From NCBI GenBank assembly GCA_020635995.1, contig JACJYS010000002.1, positions 364,934 to 428,933 of the forward strand: DNA of 64,000 bases, written 5' to 3'. The position numbers and the translations under genes are program-made. Source of the DNA: Chitinophagales bacterium (GTDB lineage Bacteria > Bacteroidota > Bacteroidia > Chitinophagales > UBA8649). Below the pieces are notes generated by a model. That model did no database searches, was not told where the DNA came from, and saw only the letters and a list, made by a program, of their open reading frames with translations. This document shows, in pieces, positions 1 to 8,529 of this stretch; the first letter of the stretch is position 1, and every line of letters starts with the position of its first letter.

Positions 1-7
1 ACTTCAT
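1..7 (-). CDS. Possible first codons of an off-window gene
   Basis: Reading leftwards, an ATG occupies 7-5 and the frame leaves the window after two codons, so nothing can be said about the product. The only support is a good Bacteroidota -7 box (TAATTTTGC) on the same strand at 36-28, about 20 bases upstream of the ATG. This would make the first gene divergent from the oxidoreductase gene at 204. It could equally be a chance ATG. Confidence 0.3.
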
Positions 8-27
8 AGGTATCTTTACGAATTGTC

Positions 28-36
28 GCAAAATTA
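28..36 (-). promoter_or_regulatory. Putative -7 promoter box, TAATTTTGC
   Basis: The minus strand reads TAATTTTGC, a full match to the Bacteroidota TAnnTTTGY box, and points towards the left edge. No clear -33 TTTG was assigned. It would serve whatever gene begins near position 7. Confidence 0.4.
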
Positions 37-203
37 TAATTTTCGCTTTTAAATAAAGATATAGACGGGCTTATTGTCTATATTAATATCCACTTCACAG
101 CTGTTTTTGGAAAGCCTTATAGCTTATTGTTAAATTTTGTATGGCGTAGCACTTAAATTAGCACTTTGTAATATGCTATAAAAGCATCAATTTAAAAAAC
201 AAT

Positions 204-1178
204 ATGTTAAAAATAGGCGTTTTAGGAGCAGGGCATTTGGGCAAAATTCATATTAGGCTAATTAAAGAAATAGAAACTTTAGAATTAGTTGGTTTTTACG
301 ACCCAAACGATACTAATGCCTTTAAAACTGAAGAAAAATACGAAGTAAAACGCTTTACCGATATTGAAGAACTTATAGCCGCCTGCGATGCTATTGATAT
401 AGTTACCACCACCATTTCTCATTTTGAATGTGCTAAAATGGCAATAAGAAAAGGGAAACATATTTTTATAGAAAAACCTATGACTTCTACTTTAGAAGAA
501 GCATACAGCTTAGTAGAACTTATAAAAGAAGCAGGTATAAAAGCTCAAGTAGGACATGTAGAGCGTTTTAATCCGGCATTTTTAGCCGTAAAAAATTACG
601 ATTTTAATCCCATGTTTATAGAAACGCATCGCCTGGCTCAGTTTAACCCGCGGGGTACAGATGTTTCTGTTATTCATGATTTAATGATTCATGACATAGA
701 TATTATTTTAAAACTGGTAAAAACCAATGTAAAGAAAATACATGCCAGTGGCGTACCTATTATTAGCGATTCGCCAGATATAGCCAATGCCCGTATTGAA
801 TTTGATAATGGCTGCGTAGCCAATGTTACCGCCAGCCGATTATCTATAAAAAATATGAGAAAAACTCGGGTTTTTCAAAGAGATGCTTATGTTACCATAG
901 ATTTTTTAGAAAAGAAAACAGAGATTTTTAAACTATACAACGAGCAACCCAGCGAGCATAATACATTTGAGCTTGAAATGGCAAATAACAAAAAAAAATA
1001 CATCCATTTTGACACGCCTAAAATAGAGCCTACAAACGCTATAAAAATGGAGTTGGAATACTTTGCACAAAGTATTTATCAAAATAAAATTCCGGAAGTT
1101 ACCGCCATGGACGGATTAAAAGCCATGGAAGTTGCTTACGGAGTTTTAGATAAAATTCAACGCTTGAATATTATTTAG
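204..1178 (+). CDS. Gfo/Idh/MocA family NAD(P)-dependent oxidoreductase
   Basis: This 324-residue protein has the two-domain plan of the Gfo/Idh/MocA dehydrogenases. An N-terminal Rossmann domain carries GAGHLG at residues 8-13, and the family EKP motif lies at 90-92 with its substrate-side lysine. A C-terminal alpha/beta domain follows, with GHVERFNP near 117-124 and a HDLMIHDIDI stretch near 160 where the catalytic histidine of the family usually sits. Family members oxidise or reduce sugars and related polyols using NAD(P). It lies directly upstream of a lipoprotein and a polyprenyl-phosphate sugar transferase, so a role in making a nucleotide-sugar precursor for a surface polysaccharide is plausible but inferred. 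The exact substrate cannot be read from the sequence. Confidence 0.9.
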   Translation: MLKIGVLGAGHLGKIHIRLIKEIETLELVGFYDPNDTNAFKTEEKYEVKRFTDIEELIAACDAIDIVTTTISHFECAKMAIRKGKHIFIEKPMTSTLEEAYSLVELIKEAGIKAQVGHVERFNPAFLAVKNYDFNPMFIETHRLAQFNPRGTDVSVIHDLMIHDIDIILKLVKTNVKKIHASGVPIISDSPDIANARIEFDNGCVANVTASRLSIKNMRKTRVFQRDAYVTIDFLEKKTEIFKLYNEQPSEHNTFELEMANNKKKYIHFDTPKIEPTNAIKMELEYFAQSIYQNKIPEVTAMDGLKAMEVAYGVLDKIQRLNII

Positions 1179-1210
1179 TTAAATTTGTCGTTTGTTAAGC
1201 AAAAGACTGT

Positions 1211-2035
1211 ATGAAACAAACTATTTTTTACCTTTTTTTATTACTTGTTATTTTAAATTCTTGCGAGAAATCGCCTAATGGAGGTGTGCCCAGTTATGTA
1301 CAGATAGATAGTGTTATTTTAAACACAAATGCTGCTCAAGGAAGCAATCAAAACGGCATTAACACACTTTGGATAGAAAGCGAAGGAGAAGAAATAGGCA
1401 CTTTTGAATTTCCTACCATAGTGCCCGCTTTAGTACAGGGAAATAGAGAAATAATAATAAATGCCGGTGTTTATGTAAATGGCGATTATTTTAACAGAGA
1501 AATTTATCCGGCATATAAACCATATACAGCCAATGTTAATTTTAAACTGAAAGACACGCTTAAAATTACACCTCAATTTGAGTATTATGAAGATGTAGGT
1601 TTTATAATAAACGAAAATTTTGAATCGGGAAATATTTTTTCTACTTCCGATAGAACTGCCACCGGAGATACCAACAATATAGACGGTAGATGCTTGCATA
1701 TACATCTTGATAATACAAATAGCTCGGTGTCTTTATTATCCAGCTCGTCTTATCAACTTCCCCCTTCTGGCAGAACGTATATAGAACTACAAACAAAATA
1801 TACTAACGATTTTGCTATAGGTGTAAAAGCTGTAAATAATGGAGTTGTTTCACCAGAAACGTACATACAAATTTTTACCAACACTTCAGATTGGACATAT
1901 TTATACCAAGATATTACTACCTTGCTTGTTAATTTGAATGCAGACGCTTATGTTTTCTTTATTCAGTCAAGCAAATATACAGATGTTAGTAGCTCAGATG
2001 TTTATATTGATAACTTTAAAGTATTAACGTTTTAA
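1211..2035 (+). CDS. Hypothetical lipoprotein
   Basis: The protein is 274 residues and I do not recognise the family. It starts with a lipoprotein signal: a short basic end, a hydrophobic core and the lipobox LNSC, so Cys18 should be lipidated. The rest is rich in Thr, Ser, Asn and aromatic residues with alternating hydrophobic strands, as in secreted beta-sandwich proteins; the second half, from about residue 130, resembles a carbohydrate-binding jelly roll only in general character. Its stop codon overlaps the ATG of the sugar transferase by one base, so the two are translationally coupled. It probably sits on the envelope and is expressed with the polysaccharide gene. Confidence 0.75.
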   Translation: MKQTIFYLFLLLVILNSCEKSPNGGVPSYVQIDSVILNTNAAQGSNQNGINTLWIESEGEEIGTFEFPTIVPALVQGNREIIINAGVYVNGDYFNREIYPAYKPYTANVNFKLKDTLKITPQFEYYEDVGFIINENFESGNIFSTSDRTATGDTNNIDGRCLHIHLDNTNSSVSLLSSSSYQLPPSGRTYIELQTKYTNDFAIGVKAVNNGVVSPETYIQIFTNTSDWTYLYQDITTLLVNLNADAYVFFIQSSKYTDVSSSDVYIDNFKVLTF

Positions 2036-3447
2036 TGTTTCAAAAAAACAAAAAATATGTTTTTCTTTTCCAATTTTTTGATTGGTTTGTAGCTATTTTA
2101 GTTTGGATATTGTTTTTTTCATTTAGAAAAAAATATGTAGAAAATTTTCCTTTAGATATCTATCAAATTTTAGGCGATGATAATTTTATTTATGCCATTA
2201 TAATTTTGCCTATAATGTGGGTAATATGGTATGCTTTTACAGGGCAGTATCATAAAGTTTATAGGCAGTCAAGATTAAGAGTGGTTTATAAAACATTTTG
2301 GCAATCGTTAATAGGCGTATTAGCTATTTTTTTCGTTTTATTATTAGACGACCAAGTGGGAAACTACACAAAATACTATGCTACATTTTCATTTTTATTG
2401 GTAGCACAGTTTTTTTTCACTACAGTTTGTCGGCTTATTTTATTGACATTTATAAAGCATAAAATGGCTAAAGGAGAAATTTTAACTAATGCCGTAATTG
2501 TAGGAAGTAAATATAAAGCCAAGCAATTTTTTGACGATTTTAATAGAAACCCGTTGGTTTATGGCTACGATATTAAAGGTGTGGTAGGAATAAATGGAGG
2601 CGTTATAAATGCAGAAGGACTTCCTTTTTTAGGAAATTTAGCCTCTTTAGAAGAAATTTGCATAAAATACAATATAGAAGATGTAATAATAGCTGTAGAA
2701 ACAAAAGAACATTTATTTATTAATAAAATTATAATTTCTTTGTCGTCTTTAGCTGTGTTTATTAGAATTATACCCGATTTGTACGATATTTTATCGGGTT
2801 CGGTAAATATGCGAGAAGTAATAGGTGCTCCGTTAATTGATATTTTCCCCGATGCGATGCCTTTATGGCAGCAAAACATAAAGCGACTGTTAGATGTTGT
2901 AATTTCTTCTGTAGCATTAATTATTTTATTTCCATTTTTTATAATAATAGCATTAACAATTAAGGTAACAGATAAAGGTTCTATATTTTATTCTCAGCTA
3001 AGAGTGGGCAAGGGTGGTGAAATGTTTAGGATGTATAAATTTAGATCTATGAAAGAAGATGCCGAGCCTAATGGTCCTGCACTTTCTGCCGATAATGATG
3101 AAAGAATAACACCTTTGGGCAAATTTATGCGTAAGTGGCGTATAGACGAGTTGCCACAGTTTTGGAATGTACTAAAAGGCGATATGAGTTTAATAGGACC
3201 ACGCCCCGAAAGAAAATATTACATAGACTTAATGAGTGAAAAAGCTCCAGAAGTGAAACACCTACAGCGTGTAAGACCAGGACTTACATCTTTAGGAATG
3301 GTTAAATTTGGCTATGCTCAAAATGTAGATGAAATGATACAGCGTTTGAAATACGATATTATTTATATAGAAAAACGCTCTTTAGGCTTAGATTTTAAAA
3401 TATTTCTTTACACCTTAATTACATTAATTAGAGGAAGAGGAAAGTAA
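2035..3447 (+). CDS. Polyprenyl-phosphate sugar-1-phosphate transferase (exopolysaccharide initiation)
   Basis: This 470-residue protein has the architecture of WbaP/WcaJ-type priming transferases, which move a sugar-1-phosphate from a UDP-sugar onto undecaprenyl phosphate in the inner membrane. Four or five hydrophobic segments fill residues 10-140. A CoA-binding-like Rossmann domain follows at about 145-250, then one membrane helix near 285-305 and the catalytic bacterial sugar transferase domain from about 310. The domain signature MYKFRSM is followed by the GDMSLIGPRPE and RPGLTSLG motifs, all intact. The start overlaps the upstream lipoprotein stop. The gene marks the right end of a polysaccharide locus continuing off the left of the window or consisting only of these three genes. 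Confidence 0.92.
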   Translation: MFQKNKKYVFLFQFFDWFVAILVWILFFSFRKKYVENFPLDIYQILGDDNFIYAIIILPIMWVIWYAFTGQYHKVYRQSRLRVVYKTFWQSLIGVLAIFFVLLLDDQVGNYTKYYATFSFLLVAQFFFTTVCRLILLTFIKHKMAKGEILTNAVIVGSKYKAKQFFDDFNRNPLVYGYDIKGVVGINGGVINAEGLPFLGNLASLEEICIKYNIEDVIIAVETKEHLFINKIIISLSSLAVFIRIIPDLYDILSGSVNMREVIGAPLIDIFPDAMPLWQQNIKRLLDVVISSVALIILFPFFIIIALTIKVTDKGSIFYSQLRVGKGGEMFRMYKFRSMKEDAEPNGPALSADNDERITPLGKFMRKWRIDELPQFWNVLKGDMSLIGPRPERKYYIDLMSEKAPEVKHLQRVRPGLTSLGMVKFGYAQNVDEMIQRLKYDIIYIEKRSLGLDFKIFLYTLITLIRGRGK

Positions 3448-3616
3448 ATTTTGAGGTAGAATAAAAATAGATGTGTAGAAAACCTTGAAACACAAAAGAA
3501 AGAGGCTATAGTTATAAGAGGAAAGATTATAAAACTTTTAAAAATAGCATAATTTAGTAGCAATATTAATTTTCATTAACAAACAAATAGTTCTTTTTTC
3601 TTTTAGTTATTAGCCT

Positions 3617-3625
3617 TACCTTTGC
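3617..3625 (+). promoter_or_regulatory. -7 promoter box TACCTTTGC of ndk
   Basis: TACCTTTGC matches TAnnTTTGY exactly and ends 28 bases before the ndk ATG. The 206 bases between the sugar transferase and ndk hold no other feature I can support. Confidence 0.65.
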
Positions 3626-3653
3626 ACTTCAATTTTAAAAAAAGAATAAAATA

Positions 3654-4073
3654 ATGGCAACAAACAGAACTTTTACAATGATTAAACCTGATGCTACCGC
3701 AGCAGGGCACGCAGGTGCAATTTTAGACCAAATACTTAAAGGTGGATTTAAAGTTGTAGCATTAAAATATACTAAATTGACTATAGATCAAGCTAAAGCT
3801 TTTTATGCAGTACATGCTGAGCGTCCCTTTTATGGCGAGTTGGTAGAATTTATGACAGAAGGTCCTATTTATGCAGCTATATTAGAAAAAAATAATGCCG
3901 TAGCAGATTTTAGAACTTTAATAGGTGCTACTAATCCGGCAGAAGCAGCAGAAGGAACTATACGTAAAAGATTTGCAGAAAATATAGGAAGAAATGCGGT
4001 TCATGGTAGCGACAGCGATGAAAACGCAGCCATAGAAGGTAATTTCTTTTTTAGTAACTTAGAGAGATTTTAA
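3654..4073 (+). CDS. ndk: Nucleoside diphosphate kinase
   Basis: The 139-residue protein is a full-length NDP kinase, which transfers the gamma phosphate of ATP to nucleoside diphosphates through a phosphohistidine. The active-site motif NAVHGSDS is present with the catalytic His at residue 117. The N-terminal TFTMIKPDA strand and the Arg/Lys residues that hold the nucleotide are also recognisable. It is cytoplasmic. It has its own promoter box at 3617 and is followed after 20 bases by a small lipoprotein gene that may be co-transcribed. Confidence 0.97.
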   Translation: MATNRTFTMIKPDATAAGHAGAILDQILKGGFKVVALKYTKLTIDQAKAFYAVHAERPFYGELVEFMTEGPIYAAILEKNNAVADFRTLIGATNPAEAAEGTIRKRFAENIGRNAVHGSDSDENAAIEGNFFFSNLERF

Positions 4074-4093
4074 TAACTATAAATTTTACAATT

Positions 4094-4423
4094 ATGAAAA
4101 ATATTAAATTTTTATTGGTATTTATGGCAATAGCCGTAGCACTAACATCATGCAAAAAAATAGCTACAGTAGAAGTAGTTAACCAAAACAACTGCGATTA
4201 TAACTTTTTTCAGGGTAGCAGTTCAAGTGGAGAGTATTTAGGTATAGTGAATGCCAACAGCACAAAATCTTTTGAAATAGAATTAGAAAAAGGCTTGTTT
4301 AGTGATTTAATAGAAAATGCCGGAGATTTTTATGCAGAACCTAACAGCTGTTTCGGATATTCAGATGAATATTTTTATGTAGAGCTAAAAAAGAAAAAAA
4401 CTTCTACTATTTTAATAGATTAA
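4094..4423 (+). CDS. Small hypothetical lipoprotein
   Basis: This 109-residue protein is of unknown family. Its signal ends in the lipobox ALTSC, giving lipidated Cys20 followed by two lysines. The mature part of about 90 residues is predicted to be a small beta-rich domain with cysteines at about 34 and 83 that could form a disulfide. It follows ndk by 20 bases in the same direction, so it may be read from the ndk promoter, but no functional link is implied. Its stop lies just before the palindromic element at 4448. Confidence 0.7.
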   Translation: MKNIKFLLVFMAIAVALTSCKKIATVEVVNQNNCDYNFFQGSSSSGEYLGIVNANSTKSFEIELEKGLFSDLIENAGDFYAEPNSCFGYSDEYFYVELKKKKTSTILID

Positions 4424-4447
4424 AACTCTTTACTTTCCGATAAAAAA

Positions 4448-4499
4448 TACCATTGTAAAATCCAAAATAGTTTAAACTATTTTGGGTTAGCAATTGGTA
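4448..4499. repeat. 52-bp palindromic element, half-copy of the 128-bp repeat
   Basis: The element runs from TACCATTG to CAATTGGTA. Inside it is a perfect 24-bp palindrome at 4460-4483 with arms of CCAAAATAGTTT. Read on the minus strand it matches the first 52 bases of the 128-bp elements at 33814 and 58645 (TACCAATTG, then the AAATAG/CTATTT stem, then CAATGGTA). It fills the gap between two converging genes and ends right next to the histidine kinase stop codon, so it may also act as a two-way terminator. Confidence 0.75.
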
Positions 4500-6620
4500 T
4501 TAAGCAGGAATAGTAAATTTTATAGTAGTACCGTTGCTTTCTTGGTTTTTATCTACCCATATTTCCCCACCATGATTTTCAATTATCTTTTTGCAAATAG
4601 CTAACCCCATGCCGCTATTATTAGTATTGCCTAATTTTTTAAACATTTTGAATACTTCTTCATTTTTGCTTTCTTCTATTCCTATTCCGTTATCGCTAAC
4701 TTCTATTAAATAGTTGTTTTTCTGCTTGCTACTATCTATTTTTATTTTAGGCTTTTCTACTGTGTTTTGAATTGAATTAGTAATTAAATTTTCAAAAACT
4801 GTAATCATTTGCTTTTTATTGCACTTAGCCACCGGCAGTTTAGATACAACAGCTATTTCGGCTTTGTTGTCTTCAAATATGTTTTTCAACCGCAATTTTA
4901 CATTGTCTATTATTTGAGCTAAGTCTATTTCTTCATAAGAAAATTGTTCTTCATCAAGCTGAGAGTATTGAATAATACCGTCTAACATTTTATTCATATT
5001 GTTTATGCCTGTATTAATGAATTTTATATACTGCATACTCTCTTCATCAAATTTTTCGGCATGTTTTTTCTGTAAAAGTTCAGAAAAGCCACTTATGCTT
5101 CTCATTGGCTCTTTAAAATCATGCGAAAGAATATAGGCAAAACGCTCTAACTTATTATTTTTTTCAAGATACTCCTCAAGTTTATTGTTTTTTTCTACGA
5201 GTTTATTGTTACTCTCTTCTAAAGCTTTTTTGGTTTCAAAATATTCTGTTTCATTTTTTACAATTACTATTGCTTTTTCTTTATCTATAGGCGAGCAACT
5301 GTTGTTTAAGCGAAAAACTTTCCCATTTAGCTCTCTATCTATATAAAACTGAACGGTTTCTTGTTTACTAATAGCGTTTCTTAATTTTTCTAACACAATA
5401 GCGGCTTCTTTTTCAGGCAAAACATCTGTTACATGTTTTCCTACTATATCCATATTAGGTCTGTAATCTGTTGTGTTATTTCCTTTAAATACGTTCAAAT
5501 AAAAGCCTTCTGTATTTACTACCAACACTATTTCCGGTATGGCATTTATTAACGCATTTTTGTATTCATAGGCTGTTTTATAAAATTTTCTTTGTCCTAC
5601 CTCTGCGGTTATATCGTTGGTAAAAGTAATTATTTGCGTAGGATTGCCTTCGGCATCTCTCTTAAATACCTTTTTGCATACATTTAGCCAATACGATTTA
5701 CTTTCTATGGCAGAAAAATAATTAACATCGGCATCTATTTTTTCTTCTCCATTAAGTTTAAGTGCTTTGATTTTTAACTCTTGTATGCTGGGGTTGCTAC
5801 TTTCTTCTAAATCAAAAGTGTTCCACTCATCTTCATAGTAACCCAAATATTTCCTATGCTTAAAGTTTGAATAAGTTATTCTTTTTTCAATTAAATCATA
5901 CACATAAATATAGCTTGAACTACTATCTAAAATTTGCTGGCTTGTAGTTTCATAAGCATGATTTGTAGTTTGTATTTCTACATTTCTTTTTTGGCTCTGA
6001 ATTTTAGCAAAAGATACCGCAGGCGTGTTTTCTTTATCGCTATTTTTACTTTTAAGAATATTACTTTCTAACTCATATACAGACCCCGTATTATTTTTTA
6101 AGGTAAATGAAAACACTTCCTTTTTTAACTCTACATTTTTAGAAACTTTAAATTGTTCTTCATCTACAGTTATAGATTTATCTTCAATAGCATTAATGAA
6201 ATCTATTAATCTTTCCTCTGTTTTTGCTTTTTCATCTATAATTTCCTGTACACTTGGTAAGGTATAAACGCTTTGGCAGTTTAAATAAAGGTATTTCTTG
6301 TTTCGGGGTAAAAGTTTTAAGTATTCAGTGTCATGATGATAAAAGCTAACTTCGTTAAAAAGGTGGTTAACGTTATTTTGTACTAAATAAAAGCCTCTTA
6401 GGTTTGTTTTGTTTACATTAAAATCTTGATGAATGATATACGTGCTTATACTGTTATCAGAAAGATAAGTTTTAACTTTTGACGAGATATTTATATCAAA
6501 AGTTTTAAAGAAATTTAGACCAACAAACTCATTATCATTGATTTTTAAATCATAATAATCCTCCACATCAATAATTACATTATTGTTGTCTAAATAAAAA
6601 GTACACACACACTTACACAC
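4500..6620 (-). CDS. PAS-domain sensor histidine kinase
   Basis: A 706-residue kinase with no clear transmembrane segment, so probably cytoplasmic. Residues 1-230 are not recognised. Two PAS-like domains follow at about 235-345 and 350-470, the second followed by a coiled-coil rich in Asn, Lys and Glu. The HisKA domain has its H-box around SHDFKEP with His500 as phosphoacceptor. The ATPase domain has the N-box ENLITN near 610, DNGIGI near 643 and GMGLA near 670. All motifs for autophosphorylation are intact. No response regulator lies nearby, so it is an orphan kinase here. The only start available is a GTG at 6620, inside a GT-rich tract, because a stop codon lies 18 bases upstream in frame. 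Confidence 0.9.
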   Translation of the reverse strand: MCKCVCTFYLDNNNVIIDVEDYYDLKINDNEFVGLNFFKTFDINISSKVKTYLSDNSISTYIIHQDFNVNKTNLRGFYLVQNNVNHLFNEVSFYHHDTEYLKLLPRNKKYLYLNCQSVYTLPSVQEIIDEKAKTEERLIDFINAIEDKSITVDEEQFKVSKNVELKKEVFSFTLKNNTGSVYELESNILKSKNSDKENTPAVSFAKIQSQKRNVEIQTTNHAYETTSQQILDSSSSYIYVYDLIEKRITYSNFKHRKYLGYYEDEWNTFDLEESSNPSIQELKIKALKLNGEEKIDADVNYFSAIESKSYWLNVCKKVFKRDAEGNPTQIITFTNDITAEVGQRKFYKTAYEYKNALINAIPEIVLVVNTEGFYLNVFKGNNTTDYRPNMDIVGKHVTDVLPEKEAAIVLEKLRNAISKQETVQFYIDRELNGKVFRLNNSCSPIDKEKAIVIVKNETEYFETKKALEESNNKLVEKNNKLEEYLEKNNKLERFAYILSHDFKEPMRSISGFSELLQKKHAEKFDEESMQYIKFINTGINNMNKMLDGIIQYSQLDEEQFSYEEIDLAQIIDNVKLRLKNIFEDNKAEIAVVSKLPVAKCNKKQMITVFENLITNSIQNTVEKPKIKIDSSKQKNNYLIEVSDNGIGIEESKNEEVFKMFKKLGNTNNSGMGLAICKKIIENHGGEIWVDKNQESNGTTIKFTIPA

Positions 6621-6728
6621 ACAAAATGGTTTACCTAATTATTAAAACTACTTAAAAAGTTATACGAACTTTTATGCTGTATAGTTACAACTTTTTTTTC
6701 AAAAATTTATAGAATATTTTGTTAAAAT

Positions 6729-7847
6729 CTAATACAATTCAAATTTTAATAAACGTGTTTCTATTTTGCCGTTAAACAGCTTTATTTTTTGGCTTGTTTT
6801 TAAGCCTATGTGTTTTCTGGCTTCTACATTTCCGGAAATTATCCAAGCCGTCCAACCTTCAAAATTTTGTTTTAAATGATTGCCTATTTCTTTGTATAAT
6901 TGTATGATGTCATCACTTTTTATTCTTTCGTCATAAGGCGGATTTAAAACCACAACTCCTTGATTTTCTTTAGGTTTATATTTAAAAAAATCTCCTTGCT
7001 CTAAATGATGAATAGGCATAAATCCGGCTCGCACCATATTTTCTTTTGCTATTTGAAATGTTTTATGGTCTATTTCTATTCCTTTCACATTTGGATATTC
7101 ATTCAATATTGCTTTATTGGCATCGGCATATACTTTTTTCCATAATTTTTCATCAAAATTGGGCCAATTCATAAAACCAAAATCTGCTCTATCAATTCCC
7201 ACAGGCTTGTTAGTTGCTTTAAATAAAGCTTCTATAACCAAAGTCCCAGAGCCTGTCATGCCATCAAAAAATGGCATTTTCCCGTCCCACTCCGATAAAG
7301 CAATAACGCCTGCTGCCAGCACTTCGTTTAAAGGAGCCTGCCCGCCTTCTAATTTATATCCTCTTTTAAATAAACTGTCGCCCGAAGCATCTATTGCTAA
7401 TTGAATATCATTCTCTCTTATGTTTAATGAGAAAATAAAATTTGGCTTTCTCACATCTACATTTGGGCGTTTGTTGTCTTGCTTTCTAAAAAAATCGCAG
7501 ATAGCATCTTTTACTCTTAATGCTGCATATTTTGAGTGCTTAAAAACCGAAGAATGTACAATGGAATCAATTTTAAAAGTGTCATCTACACTCATAAATT
7601 TTGACCAATCAAACTCGTAGCATTTTCTGTACAAATCATCTTCATTTTGGGCAGAAAAAGTATAAAATGGCTGTATTATTCTTAAACTTAATGCACTGTA
7701 TAAATGTATTTTGTACAATGTTTCATCATCACATTCTAATGAAATAGCTCTGTTTAATACCTGAACATTTGAGGCGCCTAAATTGGCTAATTCTTTAGCA
7801 CATACTTCTTCTAAACCAAATAATGTTTTGGCAATATATTGTTTCAT
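6729..7847 (-). CDS. THUMP-domain class I SAM-dependent RNA methyltransferase (RlmL N-terminal type)
   Basis: This 372-residue protein matches the UPF0020/THUMP family that makes N2-methylguanine in 23S rRNA, as does the N-terminal half of E. coli RlmL. An N-terminal ferredoxin-like part is followed by the THUMP domain at about 45-160. The Rossmann methyltransferase domain carries a SAM-binding loop at 195-202 (DGMTGSGT) and the amino-methylating NPPY motif at 302-305. It is the short form without the second methyltransferase domain of RlmL. It has a promoter box at 7855-7863, only eight bases from its ATG and next to the stop of the upstream nitroreductase gene. The rRNA position is inferred from the family. 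Confidence 0.9.
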   Translation of the reverse strand: MKQYIAKTLFGLEEVCAKELANLGASNVQVLNRAISLECDDETLYKIHLYSALSLRIIQPFYTFSAQNEDDLYRKCYEFDWSKFMSVDDTFKIDSIVHSSVFKHSKYAALRVKDAICDFFRKQDNKRPNVDVRKPNFIFSLNIRENDIQLAIDASGDSLFKRGYKLEGGQAPLNEVLAAGVIALSEWDGKMPFFDGMTGSGTLVIEALFKATNKPVGIDRADFGFMNWPNFDEKLWKKVYADANKAILNEYPNVKGIEIDHKTFQIAKENMVRAGFMPIHHLEQGDFFKYKPKENQGVVVLNPPYDERIKSDDIIQLYKEIGNHLKQNFEGWTAWIISGNVEARKHIGLKTSQKIKLFNGKIETRLLKFELY

Positions 7848-7854
7848 AATTGTG

Positions 7855-7863
7855 GCAAAGATA
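7855..7863 (-). promoter_or_regulatory. -7 promoter box TATCTTTGC of the RNA methyltransferase gene
   Basis: The minus strand reads TATCTTTGC, a full TAnnTTTGY match, with the ATG beginning at 7847. The predicted transcript would have almost no leader. Confidence 0.6.
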
Positions 7864-7864
7864 A

Positions 7865-8452
7865 CTATTTATCTATCCACTTTACTTTGTCTTGTATGGG
7901 TGTTATTCTACGCCCGGGTTTTATTTCTTCGTTAGGAACACCTAAGTATAAAAATCCTAAAACATCATCTTCTGCTTCAAATCCCAAATAGTTTTTCATT
8001 TCATCAGTAAAAGTCATTCCCCCACTATGAATATATGCGGCATATCCCATAGCACTAGCTGCTAATTGCATATTTTGTACTGCCATAGCTGTAGCTTCTA
8101 TTTCTTCTATTTTAGGTATGTGAGCATTTGCACCTCTTTTATTTATAATGGCTATAATATGCGAAGTGCTTTTTGCTCTTTCTATTAATCCGTTGTATTT
8201 AACTTGTTTAAACTTATCGGCAGGAGCATTATTTTTATACATATCGGCATGAGCTTTACTTATAGTGTGTTTTCCCTCATCTGTAAAAACTACAAAACGC
8301 CAAGGTTCTGTATATCCATGGGTTGGAGCCCAGTTAGCACATTCTAATATTGTCCAAACATCAGCATCGGGTATTTTTTCATTACTGCATTGCTCTGGTT
8401 TAATGGTTCTTCTTTCTTTAATGTTTTGGATAACTGTTTGTGCTTTATTCAT
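7865..8452 (-). CDS. Nitroreductase family protein
   Basis: This 195-residue protein belongs to the FMN-dependent nitroreductase fold. It has the N-terminal ERRTIKPEQ segment, the ANWAPTHGYTEPWRF stretch that contacts flavin, and a C-terminal GVPNEEIKPGRR motif with the conserved late arginine that binds the FMN phosphate. Members are cytoplasmic homodimers that use NAD(P)H to reduce nitro compounds, quinones or flavins; the physiological substrate is usually unknown. It is at the compact end of the family. It is divergent from the dehydrogenase at 8530, sharing a 77-base intergenic region. Confidence 0.9.
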   Translation of the reverse strand: MNKAQTVIQNIKERRTIKPEQCSNEKIPDADVWTILECANWAPTHGYTEPWRFVVFTDEGKHTISKAHADMYKNNAPADKFKQVKYNGLIERAKSTSHIIAIINKRGANAHIPKIEEIEATAMAVQNMQLAASAMGYAAYIHSGGMTFTDEMKNYLGFEAEDDVLGFLYLGVPNEEIKPGRRITPIQDKVKWIDK

Positions 8453-8505
8453 CTTATTATTTTTTTAAACTCAACACTTATTCGGCAAAAAAGGTTTACT
8501 ATTAC

Positions 8506-8514
8506 TATTTTTAC
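8506..8514 (+). promoter_or_regulatory. Variant -7 box TATTTTTAC before the dehydrogenase gene
   Basis: TATTTTTAC resembles TAnnTTTG but has A for the final G. It is followed by ACAAAAT, as at 9561, and ends 15 bases before the ATG at 8530. Confidence 0.4.
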
Positions 8515-8529
8515 ACAAAATAATTTTTT

